A stretch of 64,000 nucleotides of DNA from Dictyobacter aurantiacus (GCF_003967515.1 NZ_BIFQ01000001.1:2666001-2730000); one strand, 5' to 3'. Positions 8,411 to 19,861 are shown, numbered from the stretch's first letter. The notes: generated by a model from the sequence alone, not told the origin. Made by a program: numbers and translations.

Positions 8411-9001
8411 GTGAACTTTTCATTGGTGCTACTGGCGACTAGCCCTAAGGCATCGTCGTCGCCGGATATAATGGGAACCATCCAGGGTCTGCTCGGGCCT
8501 ATGATTGGCTGTCTGGTCATGTTTCTGGTGATCTTTTCCCTCAGTTTGATTATCTGGACTTTCCGCGATATTCGTGCGCGTACGCAAGATTTCGTGTCCC
8601 AGATTCTGGCTACTGTGCTTGTTGCCCTCTTTAACGTGGGTGGCTTATTTATCTACCTGATCTTGCGTCCTCGTCAGACCCTGGCGGAAATCTATGAGCG
8701 CCAGTTAGAAGAAGAGTCTCTGCTCGCGGAGATGACAGAGCGTCAGACGTGTACGAACTGTCATGCGCGCGTTGAATCCGATTTTCAGGTCTGCCCTTCT
8801 TGTGGTCAGAAGTTGAAACGTTCTTGCCCCAAATGCGAGCGTTTGCTTGAGTTGCGCTGGACGTATTGTCCTTATTGCGCCAACAATGTTGGTAGCGCGC
8901 CAATGCCCGGAAGTATGTCCGGCATTGCGATGCAGGGTGTTCCTCCCAGCTCCTCTTTACAGGGCAATCCCGGTATGCCGGTTAGTGGTAACCGCTATTG
9001 A
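8411..9001 (+). CDS. Membrane protein with double zinc ribbon
   Basis: A 196-residue protein with two membrane segments (residues ~32-52 and ~66-86), then a charged stretch and two tandem zinc ribbons: CxxC pairs at residues 114/117 and 128/131, and at 139/142 and 153/156. The C-terminal tail is Gly/Pro/Met/Ser-rich. The start is GTG at 8411 with GAAAGGGG about 10 nt upstream. Zinc-ribbon membrane proteins of this kind are common in Chloroflexota and often act as adaptor or scaffold proteins, but the function of this one is unknown. It is a single-gene unit ended by the hairpin at 9020-9092. Confidence 0.85.
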   Translation: MNFSLVLLATSPKASSSPDIMGTIQGLLGPMIGCLVMFLVIFSLSLIIWTFRDIRARTQDFVSQILATVLVALFNVGGLFIYLILRPRQTLAEIYERQLEEESLLAEMTERQTCTNCHARVESDFQVCPSCGQKLKRSCPKCERLLELRWTYCPYCANNVGSAPMPGSMSGIAMQGVPPSSSLQGNPGMPVSGNRY

Positions 9002-9019
9002 TGCGAAGCTGAAAATGCC

Positions 9020-9092
9020 GCTTCAACGTGGCCGGGGCTCTCTTCCTCTTTCCCTTGCGATGATGAATAGAGAAGAGAGCCTGCCAGTTGAA
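9020..9092 (+). terminator. Long imperfect hairpin downstream of the zinc-ribbon gene
   Basis: CTTCAAC and TGGC pair with GCCA and GTTGAAG around an inner stem GGCTCTCTTC (9036-9045) / GAAGAGAGCC (9072-9081), with small bulges and a 26-nt loop. TCTTTTCTTCC follows. The layout is that of the perfect palindromes here but with mismatches, so it may be a decayed one. Confidence 0.55.
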
Positions 9093-9252
9093 GATCTTTT
9101 CTTCCTCTCTCTTTCCGCTTTTCTCCCCTGTATTTAGAACTTCTATATAGTCCGCCTTTTCATATGCTTTTTGATAGTCTGAAATGGCTTGCGCCGCCTT
9201 CTTATCTGAGCTTGTACGTTCATCCTATCTGCTTTGTTTGTGAGGTGAAATG

Positions 9253-9261
9253 TGATATAAT
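9253..9261 (+). promoter_or_regulatory. Extended -10 promoter TGATATAAT upstream of gyrB
   Basis: TGATATAAT matches the extended -10 consensus exactly and is the same 9-mer found before ffh, fumC and the 44.2-kb RNA. Predicted transcription start is near 9268, giving a leader of about 460 nt before gyrB. Confidence 0.65.
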
Positions 9262-11748
<2,487 letters not shown>

Positions 11749-11759
11749 CTATTCCAGAC

Positions 11760-11823
11760 CCCCAATAAAGCGAGAGGTGTCCAGGTTTCACGTGAAACCT
11801 GGACACCTCTCGCTTTATTGGGG
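11760..11823. repeat. 64-bp perfect loopless palindrome between convergent gyrB and an unknown gene
   Basis: Arms of 32 bp meet at CACGTG (centre 11791/11792). It starts 11 bp after the gyrB stop codon and contains the stop codon (11815-11817) and last codons of the convergent gene. No T-tract flanks it. Confidence 0.95.
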
Positions 11824-14034
11824 CCGTTTCTTTTTCCTGGCTTTGTGTTTTTTGCGTGGCATTTCATAGAGGTATTGCTGGTATCCGTCCTCATTGTTAT
11901 CTGGCTCATGCCATTGTCGAGATGGTTGGATCGTTCGTTCCTGTTTGCGCTCTAGCTTGTGGGGACAGATCTTGCTGATGTTGACGCCCAGGGTCTGCAA
12001 TAGCTCTTCAATGGGATGGCTGTTGCTTTCTTCTGCGGTGATGGTGCGACCGTAGGCGGAGCCGTATTCTTTACGTTCGCTGCTGACATGACCACGTAAG
12101 CGGGTGATTTCGTCTTCAGGCAGAAATTCCTGGGCGGTGCGGAAGGGGAGATGGAAGATGTACCTGGCGCTGGCGCTTTCATATCCAAAGCTGATCAGGC
12201 TAAGCCCTTCGGGATCTAGCTTGCGCAGTTCATTTTTGTCGAGGTCGTCCCAGGTGCTGATGTAGCGATAGCGGGTGACGGCTATATCCAGTATCTCTCC
12301 AGGGAAGACAAGAAGCTCCTCTAATCGTTGATGCGCGATGGGCTGGTGTGTCTGTCGGGCCTGCTCGATCAGGTCGTGCAGGTAGCTATGGATGACCGCC
12401 TCTGCCTGCTCCTGTTTCAAAGCGATAGTCTGCTCTTTATCCTGTACGAGAAAGGGCTGGCCGGTGATGCGCTGAAAGAGCCGCATGGCCGCGTTGCTAT
12501 ATTCGTTGCCCCTCTGTCCACGTTTCTTATCCTCCAGGGTTTCCAGCAGGAAGTCCGCCGCGACCGCGGCTGCGCTTTCAACGGCAAAGTTTTTTGGGAA
12601 GGCGGCACCGCCATCGACGTAGCCCACTGGTTGTACCGTGCCGTTGTAATATGCCTGCTTGAGGAATCTGGCTTTGACGCTGTAAAGCCCTTGCCGGTCG
12701 TCATAGTAGAGACGGTCCGCGGCCTTCGCCCAGTGGTTGAGGTGGCTGATCTGTAGCAGGGTGCCCTCGATCTGCTCTGGCAGGCAGAGCCACTCCAGCC
12801 GGCCGGGCAAGATGTCGGCGCAGTCGGATGTCTGAGGCGGATACGCGGGATTGTTCGCTGTCTCCCAACCTGTGATGAGCCGTTCAGGTTCATCGCTACC
12901 ACGCGCCTCGCATCCCGCGGTTAGAATACTATGGATCTGGCGGGCCAGCTGGTAGATCTCTTCTCGGAAACGTATGTTGTCTCCGGTTGAGCGTAGAAAG
13001 AGGCCCGTGTTGAAATTACATGGGATGCGTTCGGTGGTGATGGTGGGAAATTCATGCAGCCGGTCGATGATGGCGTCGTGCAGCAAGTAGCCCATGGTGT
13101 TGAAGGCGATGTACGCATATTCTTCATGGGGGGTAATGGTGAGCAGGGAATAATCTCCCATGTCGATTTTGGCGCTGACCCCCTGACAGGAGTGACGAAT
13201 GGCGGTTCCTGGCAGGTTCTTGAAGAGCTCGACGGCGGGCCGGATGCTGGCGTCACTGTCGTGAATAGGGGGCATATTTTTGGCGGGCTGGTCAAGAGCA
13301 TTGATGCGCTGGTATTCAGGATTGGCCAGCACCTCTTCGAAGTGCAGGTCAAGCCAGCGGAAGAGCTCGAGCGCGCTGCGCATATAGCTGCCATCGTTGC
13401 TGAGCAGGGCTTTTTCTCCTACCACCGATAAGAGGTTGCGGGTGAAGAGGGCGTTGCGCTTCGCCCAGCGTGCCTCGCGCGCGATCGCCTCCTGGCGTAC
13501 CGCTTCATCCAGGGCGAAATCGTGGCAGAAGCGGCGTATGTTGTCGTACGTTGCCTCTTCGAAGAAGAAATCTCGCAAAAAATGCCATTCTCCATAGATA
13601 TGGCAGTCTTGCTCTATGGCGTTGAGATCAAAACTGTCCCGATCTAGTGTCAGTATCTCTTCCTGCACAAACCTGGCTTCCAATGTCTGGAGCATGCTGT
13701 GGATCTTTTCACGTAACTGGCGGATGCGTTGTTTGACGTTGCCTGGTATCTTTTGGGTGCTGTATGGCTGCAACAGCCGGGCGATCTCTTGCTCGATGCT
13801 CTGCTGCTCTGCATGCTTGATTTCGTCCAGGTAAGGGAGTAGTAGGGATTTATGTGGCTCTTTGAGGGCTTTTAAGAGCAATCTGGCGTCTAGCTGGGCC
13901 AGTGAGAGCGTCTCCAATGCGAGCTTTTCGCTGTACCAGAGGGTTAGCTGGTTGTCTCCTACTTCGGCTCCGGTGTCGATCTCGGCACAGAATTTATAGT
14001 TTCCATAAGCAAGTTTATACATTTCTACACGCAT
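11815..14034 (-). CDS. Large soluble protein of unknown function
   Basis: 739 residues, no signal peptide or membrane segment. I do not recognise the family. Residues ~60-145 are charged and probably helical/coiled (QQSIEQEIARLLQ). A middle part has GTAIRHSCQGVSAKI followed by LTITPHEEYAYIAFNTMGY (~290-330), which looks like a small conserved domain with a Ser-Cys motif. The C-terminus is very basic (KKHKARKKKRPQ), suggesting nucleic-acid binding or a tail. The start at 14034 has GGAAGGG 7 nt upstream. It lies downstream of and on the same strand as the SARP-type regulator (67 bp gap), so the two may form an operon. No reaction can be assigned. Confidence 0.8.
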   Translation of the reverse strand: MRVEMYKLAYGNYKFCAEIDTGAEVGDNQLTLWYSEKLALETLSLAQLDARLLLKALKEPHKSLLLPYLDEIKHAEQQSIEQEIARLLQPYSTQKIPGNVKQRIRQLREKIHSMLQTLEARFVQEEILTLDRDSFDLNAIEQDCHIYGEWHFLRDFFFEEATYDNIRRFCHDFALDEAVRQEAIAREARWAKRNALFTRNLLSVVGEKALLSNDGSYMRSALELFRWLDLHFEEVLANPEYQRINALDQPAKNMPPIHDSDASIRPAVELFKNLPGTAIRHSCQGVSAKIDMGDYSLLTITPHEEYAYIAFNTMGYLLHDAIIDRLHEFPTITTERIPCNFNTGLFLRSTGDNIRFREEIYQLARQIHSILTAGCEARGSDEPERLITGWETANNPAYPPQTSDCADILPGRLEWLCLPEQIEGTLLQISHLNHWAKAADRLYYDDRQGLYSVKARFLKQAYYNGTVQPVGYVDGGAAFPKNFAVESAAAVAADFLLETLEDKKRGQRGNEYSNAAMRLFQRITGQPFLVQDKEQTIALKQEQAEAVIHSYLHDLIEQARQTHQPIAHQRLEELLVFPGEILDIAVTRYRYISTWDDLDKNELRKLDPEGLSLISFGYESASARYIFHLPFRTAQEFLPEDEITRLRGHVSSERKEYGSAYGRTITAEESNSHPIEELLQTLGVNISKICPHKLERKQERTIQPSRQWHEPDNNEDGYQQYLYEMPRKKHKARKKKRPQ

Positions 14035-14100
14035 AATAATACCCTTCCACCTTTCACTGCTTCGTTCATATTGTTGGAATAGAATTTATGTTGTTTTGTT

Positions 14101-15015
14101 TCAGGCTACCAGGACAATGGCGTATATATAGTGAGACTGAAGTGCACCATATGTGGCGCTGCGTTCGTGTACCTGTATGCCCCGCTGTAGCCGCTCGATG
14201 ATCTGGCGGGTGTAGATGCCTGGCTCTTTCCCCGTTTCTTGCATCTGCTCAGCCGAGTAGCGATAGACATTGAGGGCTTCCTGACGCCGTCCTTGTTGCG
14301 CCAGGAGCTGTAGCAAGCGGCACAGGGCGTCTTCATCTTCAGGATAGGTCTGTAGAAACGTGTAGAGCAGCTCTTCAGCCTTTGTTGTTTGCTTGTTCTT
14401 GCAGTAGATCTCTACAAGATGGTAGAGCACACGCCTCTTGGCTCCTTCGATGGTCTGTCGGCGCCCCTGTGTCCAGCGGTAGCCTGCGTCTTCTTCCAGA
14501 AATTCGCCTTTGTCCAGGGCGTGGGCCGCCTCTAAATAATGGAGTGGGTCTTTCCCCTGCTGCTCCTGGCGAAGCGCCATCTGTGCCAGTTTGATCAATG
14601 CATCCGCATCAACCCATATCCAGGCCTGCGTCGCTAAGATCAGGTGTGTCTCTCCGTTCAGGCGTCGTGTATTTAAGAGGCTATCTATCCCCGGTAGATG
14701 GAGAATCTGCCGCCGTAATGCCGAGGCAGCCGTGTCAAAGATGTGGTTGGCGTGCTCGGGGTCCCGACCAGCCCATAAGGCTTTGGTGATCTCCGCCTTG
14801 GTCGCGCGCCGCCTGGGACTGCACAGCAGAAATTTGAGTATCGCCAGGGCCGCCCGGCGATTGCCCAGTTCTCCCCCTTCCATAGCCCGGTAGCGCGGTC
14901 GACCCTCCTTCTGCGCCACAACGCATGATAACACGAAATCACCCATCGTCGTCACACGCAGAAAAGGGTAATCAGGCCTCCCGACCGGCTCAGCCATCTC
15001 AACCATTGCAACCAT
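14101..15015 (-). CDS. SARP/BTAD-type transcriptional regulator
   Basis: A 304-residue protein with an OmpR-like winged-helix region (residues ~35-115: RRAALAILKFLLCSPRRRATKAEI ... split here by the usual AAxLRRQ helix) followed by a bacterial transcriptional activation domain made of TPR-like helices (~130-275: DKGEFLEEDAGYRW, EDALCRLLQLLAQQGRRQEALNVYR). This is the arrangement of SARP/AfsR-type regulators without the ATPase part. The start at 15015 has GGTGGAGGG upstream. It may be cotranscribed with the 739-residue unknown protein. The target is unknown. Confidence 0.85.
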   Translation of the reverse strand: MVAMVEMAEPVGRPDYPFLRVTTMGDFVLSCVVAQKEGRPRYRAMEGGELGNRRAALAILKFLLCSPRRRATKAEITKALWAGRDPEHANHIFDTAASALRRQILHLPGIDSLLNTRRLNGETHLILATQAWIWVDADALIKLAQMALRQEQQGKDPLHYLEAAHALDKGEFLEEDAGYRWTQGRRQTIEGAKRRVLYHLVEIYCKNKQTTKAEELLYTFLQTYPEDEDALCRLLQLLAQQGRRQEALNVYRYSAEQMQETGKEPGIYTRQIIERLQRGIQVHERSATYGALQSHYIYAIVLVA

Positions 15016-15165
15016 ATGCCCTCCACCTCAACATTGTATTTCCTGGTAATCCTATTTGTACCTGCTATGCATGCATCCATAAGCATTTGCATCTAAAGCA
15101 TACCATAAATCATCAATTATGCTGTAAGAAAGTTGTGAGGATATTGTGAGGATATTATCCGGCAA

Positions 15166-15220
15166 TAACGGTCAAGCGTAGGTGCCAGGCTTGCCCTGGC
15201 TTATCGCAAAGCGACCGTTA
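15166..15220 (-). repeat. Gene-end inverted repeat carrying a GCCAGG-type repeat hairpin in its loop
   Basis: TAACGGTC (15166-15173) pairs with GACCGTTA (15213-15220). Between them, 15177-15202 holds the dispersed element GTAGGTGCC-hairpin whose stem here reads GCCAGG/CCTGGC. The outer arm includes the stop codon (15218-15220) of the PhoD-like gene. In other copies the same stem reads GCCGGG/CCCGGC, a compensated change. Confidence 0.7.
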
Positions 15221-17794
15221 CGGCAGCGGCGGTTCATCCTCCAGACGCGGTAGCGCTAATGTATCCACATATTCCGCCGCCTGCAGCTGTTCCTGATTAT
15301 CCGGATTAAACCACCAGAGCTTTTGCGTTACCTCTTGCTTTTCGGCGTTCCAGTGGAAACTGATCTCACCGATGTTGTTGTAGCCTACGATCAGGTTCCC
15401 CGCCTTCCAGCGGCTGAGCCATTGATCATAGTTGAGGACGGCGTCGACCAGACCGCTGCGTGGCTTCTCTAACTCTTGCTCGATCTTTTCGCTTTGTTCT
15501 ATCACCTCTTCTAATAGGTTTTCCCCGGTACTCCTGATCGCGAGTGCATCTTGCTCGATCTGAGGTGCAGTGCGCGCGCGTAGCTTGCTGCGGAAGCGGC
15601 GGTTGAGGATCTGCAGGATGTTGAGTCCTCCTAGCGCGGCGCGCAATGGTTGCAGGGTGAAACGCCTTAGCGTGTTATGCGGACGGTGCTCTCGTTCTTC
15701 TTCACGCCGCAGGTTGTTGGTCAGGTAGCGGATGCGATAGCTGCGGCTGGGGGGAATGTTGTCAAATGCTCCTTTGACCCATCCCCAGGCGGGCATGACG
15801 ATTTCGGTGGGAGAGCGCTGGGCTGCGATTAGTCGCGGTATGGACCACCAGAAGCGGAATATCTGCTTTCTAATCATGCTGAGCAGGTAGTTGAGGGTTT
15901 GGTGGTCTTGACCGACAATATCCCAGGCGAAGAAGGTCAGCCGGGGATCTCTCCCTCGGCGCAGGAGTGAGCGTAGCCGGGGATAGCCCACGGCCAGCAC
16001 TGAGATCTGCGCGCCCGAGCCTTCGTTGCAGTAGGGACTGGAGGTGAAGTTGATAAATTTGGCGCTCTGTCTGGTCTGGGTGTCCCAGTATTCCAGGCTG
16101 GACCCGAAGGCGTAGTGTACGTCTCCCGATAGGAAGACGACGCGCTTGAGATTGCTCAGGGTGCGTAAAAAGACCTGGAAGGTTCCCCATTCGAGGGCCC
16201 AGGCTTCTCGGTCGAATGCGTAATTGTTGGTGACGCGCCAGCGGCTCCAGAATTGGACGGTCTCTACGAAGTCGACGCCGATGACGGGCGTGGCTGAGAT
16301 GATCAGTGTGACTTCCGCATCCGCGTATTCGATCTGATCGATCTGTGCCCTCATGGCCTCTTCTGAAAGGAGCCCTGGAAAGTCTTTGGGGGTGCGATAA
16401 TAGCGCCGGGTGCGCGTATCCATTACTATGATCTGATAGTTGGGACCCTCATAGCTATAGTTCCAGTGTAGGGCTTGCTGTGAGCGTCGTAGCGAGCCGG
16501 TTCCGCTGAAGTGGCTGTCTGGCATGCCAATAAGTTTGGCGATGCTCTCAGCCTGCTCTGTGTTTTCTTTACCTCGCCAGCTGTCGATAACCTCTAGCAA
16601 TGTCGCTCCATTTGATGCGGCGAATTGTTCTGGCGTGTTCCCCCAGGCCTGGCAGAGAGCGTAAGCCAGTAGTGCGTTGCGAATGATACGCCGCCCTAGC
16701 GGTTTTCTGAGTACCTGGTGGCACCAGCTTCCATCCAGAAACCAGTCGTCGGTGACGTCGTGGTCGTCGCAGATCATATAGGTGGCGATGTTGGCCAGGG
16801 CCCTTCTGACTTTGGGGAGGGTACTCTGGAAGCCCTCTAACTGGTGGAGCTCTTCTCGATAGCGCGCTTGCCCTTTTTCCTGGCTGACGCTTTCGCTATG
16901 CACCCCCGGATAGAGCCAGGCCCAGAAGTCTTTGACGCTGAGCAACTCTTCGGGCCAGAGTACATCGGACCAGCTAAATAGATACATGGCGATATACTCG
17001 GCGAAAGAGATCAGGTGGTTATCTCCATGGCTGGTCGTGAACTGAGCCTGGTTGAGAATGATATGTTTGCGCATTCCGGGCAGAAACTTATTCGCTGGCA
17101 GGTGGAAGGCCGCCAGAATCTCTTCTTGATTGCCGGCTAACAATACTTTCCCGGCGTCCATCAGTGAGTGTAGCAGAGGCGTGGCGACGTCATCGGCATA
17201 GATCTGGTCACCGGTCATATAGAGTTGCTGTGGTCGTGCCTTGCCATCCGGCTGACAGGCGTTGGCGATCAGACTATCGACCGCCGATAAGGTTTCTTTG
17301 CCCGTTCCATGTGGCTTCCGGCATGAGCCATGAACGATACGTAGATCATGTACATCTCCGGCGGGCATCAGGAAACTCGGCAACGGCTCCCCTGGATAAA
17401 CAATACTTTGTAGCGGCTCCGCCACATTAACCGCTGCCAATATGCCCGCAGTACCCAGGTGCGCCATCTCATCTATCGATTGTTCTTGGTCGCCGAAATA
17501 AAGATTGTAGTAGTACAGTTGACCCCAGTCCAGTTTTTTGGCGTTGTCTGCTACCCTGGCGGTCACCGCCACCATATGCAGGTTATCCCCTATACGGACG
17601 GTATGATATCTCCCTCTTATCTGTTCACGCAATTGGCCCTGCTCATCTTTAGCATAGATACATAAGCTTACAGTGCGTGCCTCCTTTAAAGCTAACCAGA
17701 CTGTTACCTGTGTGGGCTCTACCCTTCTAACAATCGGCCCCGCCAGAATCAGCGGCAGCCCATCTATGCGCTCTGCTAACGACGTCCAGGACAT
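15218..17794 (-). CDS. PhoD-like metallophosphatase
   Basis: 858 residues, a PhoD/alkaline phosphatase D-like phosphodiesterase-type enzyme. An N-terminal beta domain (~1-130) precedes the metal-dependent fold: HGSCRK (155-160), MTGDQIYADD (193-202), ICDDHDVTDDW (341-351) and a late SGDVHY motif, which together give the expected Fe/Ca-binding pattern. There is no Tat or Sec signal peptide, so unlike classical PhoD it appears cytoplasmic. The C-terminal ~200 residues are charged and not part of the core. The start at 17794 follows a GGAGA-like site. Substrate unknown. The gene end is embedded in the inverted repeat at 15166-15220. Confidence 0.88.
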   Translation of the reverse strand: MSWTSLAERIDGLPLILAGPIVRRVEPTQVTVWLALKEARTVSLCIYAKDEQGQLREQIRGRYHTVRIGDNLHMVAVTARVADNAKKLDWGQLYYYNLYFGDQEQSIDEMAHLGTAGILAAVNVAEPLQSIVYPGEPLPSFLMPAGDVHDLRIVHGSCRKPHGTGKETLSAVDSLIANACQPDGKARPQQLYMTGDQIYADDVATPLLHSLMDAGKVLLAGNQEEILAAFHLPANKFLPGMRKHIILNQAQFTTSHGDNHLISFAEYIAMYLFSWSDVLWPEELLSVKDFWAWLYPGVHSESVSQEKGQARYREELHQLEGFQSTLPKVRRALANIATYMICDDHDVTDDWFLDGSWCHQVLRKPLGRRIIRNALLAYALCQAWGNTPEQFAASNGATLLEVIDSWRGKENTEQAESIAKLIGMPDSHFSGTGSLRRSQQALHWNYSYEGPNYQIIVMDTRTRRYYRTPKDFPGLLSEEAMRAQIDQIEYADAEVTLIISATPVIGVDFVETVQFWSRWRVTNNYAFDREAWALEWGTFQVFLRTLSNLKRVVFLSGDVHYAFGSSLEYWDTQTRQSAKFINFTSSPYCNEGSGAQISVLAVGYPRLRSLLRRGRDPRLTFFAWDIVGQDHQTLNYLLSMIRKQIFRFWWSIPRLIAAQRSPTEIVMPAWGWVKGAFDNIPPSRSYRIRYLTNNLRREEEREHRPHNTLRRFTLQPLRAALGGLNILQILNRRFRSKLRARTAPQIEQDALAIRSTGENLLEEVIEQSEKIEQELEKPRSGLVDAVLNYDQWLSRWKAGNLIVGYNNIGEISFHWNAEKQEVTQKLWWFNPDNQEQLQAAEYVDTLALPRLEDEPPLP

Positions 17795-17871
17795 AAAAAA
17801 TAACTCTCCCTATCTCCTTTGTGAGTACCTGCATACCCACCTGTATCTCTTTACCTCCAAGGTAAGCTGAA

Positions 17872-17938
17872 AATGTTTTTATGCTGTGGTATGGAACGTA
17901 TGCGAAGCACACGTTCCATACCACAGCATAAAAACATT
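17872..17938. repeat. Long inverted repeat (28-bp arms, 11-nt loop) between divergent genes
   Basis: Arms 17872-17899 and 17911-17938 are exactly complementary. The flanking genes start on both sides (minus gene at 17794, plus gene at 18108), so no gene end explains it. The rest of the 313-bp gap (17795-18107) holds nothing else I recognise beyond the upstream regions of the two genes. Confidence 0.9.
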
Positions 17939-18107
17939 AAACCGTAAGCTCAAATATTCACTAATAGCACGGATAAGCTCCATATTCGGTCGCAGTTCAC
18001 CGACATTCTTCCCACTTTTAGAGTTTGCCAGGAAGTGGTAACATGGCTCTCGTCAGATTCGTTAATTGGGAATCTGTGCCGCTATTTTTTGTGAGGGGAG
18101 CCTTTGT

Positions 18108-19829
18108 ATGACACAGGTTGAAGACACAGAATTGGTGCCAGAGCAGGAGTGTATTTCGGGGTCCTATCGCTGGTTTACCTATGCTCCAGATGTGACGGGG
18201 CTGCGTTTGATCTGTCTGGAAGATCAGGAGACTGGAACGGTGGTGACGACGACGGTGGCCAGTGCTGATATGAGGACGGCCGCCCACCGTGCCTGGGCGG
18301 GCGCCAGACAGTCGCGGGCCGCTGGTCTGCCCTGGGAGATTCTGCGCGAGATGGGCCAGAAGGGGGTCGATCCCGATCAGAAGATCGAAGAGATGTTCCG
18401 TGGCTACGGCCATGCTTCGGTTGGCGATATGGCGCGTTTGGCGGTGGATATGGGGAAGATTCCGATGCATCTGTGCCTGGCTCTTTTTAACGAGGGGTCG
18501 CTTAATTCGGGCCAGGAGAAGTCGACGCGTTATCAACCTCGCTTTGGTAAAGCTGTTCTGCATCAGTTACGTAACTATCTGCCCGCCGATCTGGCCGCCG
18601 CTGAGACCGCCACTCTTGAGGAAGAGTATCAGGCATTTGGCTCCCTGTCTCTGTCCCTCTTTTCCCGCCATCGCGAGCGCCTGCAGTCAGCCTTTACACA
18701 GTTTTACCAGGCCGATACGAGCCGCTCCGATCAGAAGAGCGCCCTGACTTCACGGGTGCTGGATTGTGTGCGCTATTTTCTGTTATTCGGCCAGTGGAGC
18801 GGCATGTCCTTTGAGACTTCGGCCCGCGATTGGTCGCGCATTATCGCTGAGCTGAAGGCGTCCCCCATCGCTTATTATCATCGCGTGGCGGACCAGCTTG
18901 AGCGGCTGCTGGCGCCGAGCGCCGAGGAGGAGTCCGCCCTGCATTATAAGGCGGAAGCTCCCAGCCTGATTCGCCATACCAATCCCCTCTCTACGGTCAA
19001 TACGAATTTGCAGGCTCTGCGGCGCTTTCTTGAGCAGCAAACGGACCTGCTACAGGTAGTACGGATCGAGCGTGGCCTTCCTCGCTGCGTTGAGCAGCGC
19101 GTCCGCTTGCTCGGTTCTGAATGGACCCCTGGTGAGCGTTTGCTGGCACAGTATATCTTATTGCTCTGGCCCGGCCTGGATCGAACGGCCCTGCTGACCT
19201 GGGTGCGCGATCAGACGCCGGAAGTCAAGCGGAAGTTGAGCGGCCTGGTATTTGCCGATCATAATAACTATCGTGAGCTGCCCAACTTTGCTCGTACGAC
19301 CACCATGACTCTGGCGGTCGAGAGCTTCCTGGGTGAGATGCGCGATTTCAATCGGCACCGCGCCTGGGGCCGTTTCTTCCCCCTGCCGCTGATCTTTGGT
19401 GAGCGCGTGAGCCGCGATACCATCTCGCAGATCATCTCGCGTGGCTTTGGCCTGCCGCTTTATCTCTCCGAGGTTCCCGATTTTGCCGAGCATAAACTGG
19501 CCTTTGAACAGGATCTAGCGGCGTATTATCAGCGGTTGCAGAGCTTCCTGGAGAAGATATCGTCTACCTATGGCGATGGCATTGATTATGCCTTTATGTT
19601 GAACCTGTTACCGCTGGCTCACCAGGTCGATCTCTGGATGCATGGCGATCCCAAACAGGCCCTTTACCTGACATCCCAACGTGTGCGCCCCGGCGGCCAC
19701 ATCAACTACCGTGCCCTGGCCTATGAGGCCAACCAGTTGCTGGCCGCCTCGGACCCCTATCTCTCCGCCATCCAACAGGAGCACGCTCCCGATCCCGCCA
19801 GCCGCGACGAATTCTTCGACCGCTCCTGA
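18108..19829 (+). CDS. ThyX-like (FAD-dependent thymidylate synthase family) long protein
   Basis: 573 residues, about twice the length of classical ThyX. The N-terminal half has RGYGHASVGDMA (98-109) and NSGQEKSTRYQ (133-143), which correspond to ThyX motifs around the dUMP/FAD site. The C-terminal half has a similar pattern with RDFNRHRAWGRFFPL. I read this as two ThyX-like units in one chain. ThyX methylates dUMP using FAD and methylene-tetrahydrofolate. Whether this protein does so is uncertain, because the canonical RHRxxSxNxxSxR signature is not intact in either half. The start at 18108 has GAGGGGAG 7 nt upstream. It ends before a 60-bp inverted repeat shared with clpB. Confidence 0.7.
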   Translation: MTQVEDTELVPEQECISGSYRWFTYAPDVTGLRLICLEDQETGTVVTTTVASADMRTAAHRAWAGARQSRAAGLPWEILREMGQKGVDPDQKIEEMFRGYGHASVGDMARLAVDMGKIPMHLCLALFNEGSLNSGQEKSTRYQPRFGKAVLHQLRNYLPADLAAAETATLEEEYQAFGSLSLSLFSRHRERLQSAFTQFYQADTSRSDQKSALTSRVLDCVRYFLLFGQWSGMSFETSARDWSRIIAELKASPIAYYHRVADQLERLLAPSAEEESALHYKAEAPSLIRHTNPLSTVNTNLQALRRFLEQQTDLLQVVRIERGLPRCVEQRVRLLGSEWTPGERLLAQYILLLWPGLDRTALLTWVRDQTPEVKRKLSGLVFADHNNYRELPNFARTTTMTLAVESFLGEMRDFNRHRAWGRFFPLPLIFGERVSRDTISQIISRGFGLPLYLSEVPDFAEHKLAFEQDLAAYYQRLQSFLEKISSTYGDGIDYAFMLNLLPLAHQVDLWMHGDPKQALYLTSQRVRPGGHINYRALAYEANQLLAASDPYLSAIQQEHAPDPASRDEFFDRS

Positions 19830-19833
19830 TCGG

Positions 19834-19861
19834 CTCGGCCCTCGCGTCCGATTTCCCCTCG
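19834..19861 (+). repeat. Short dispersed repeat (CCTCGCGTCCGATT), copy 2
   Basis: Shares CCCTCGCGTCCGATTT with the copies at 4594 and 44109. Here the stem is imperfect (CGGCC opposite GTCCG), followed by a C/T-rich stretch. Confidence 0.4.
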
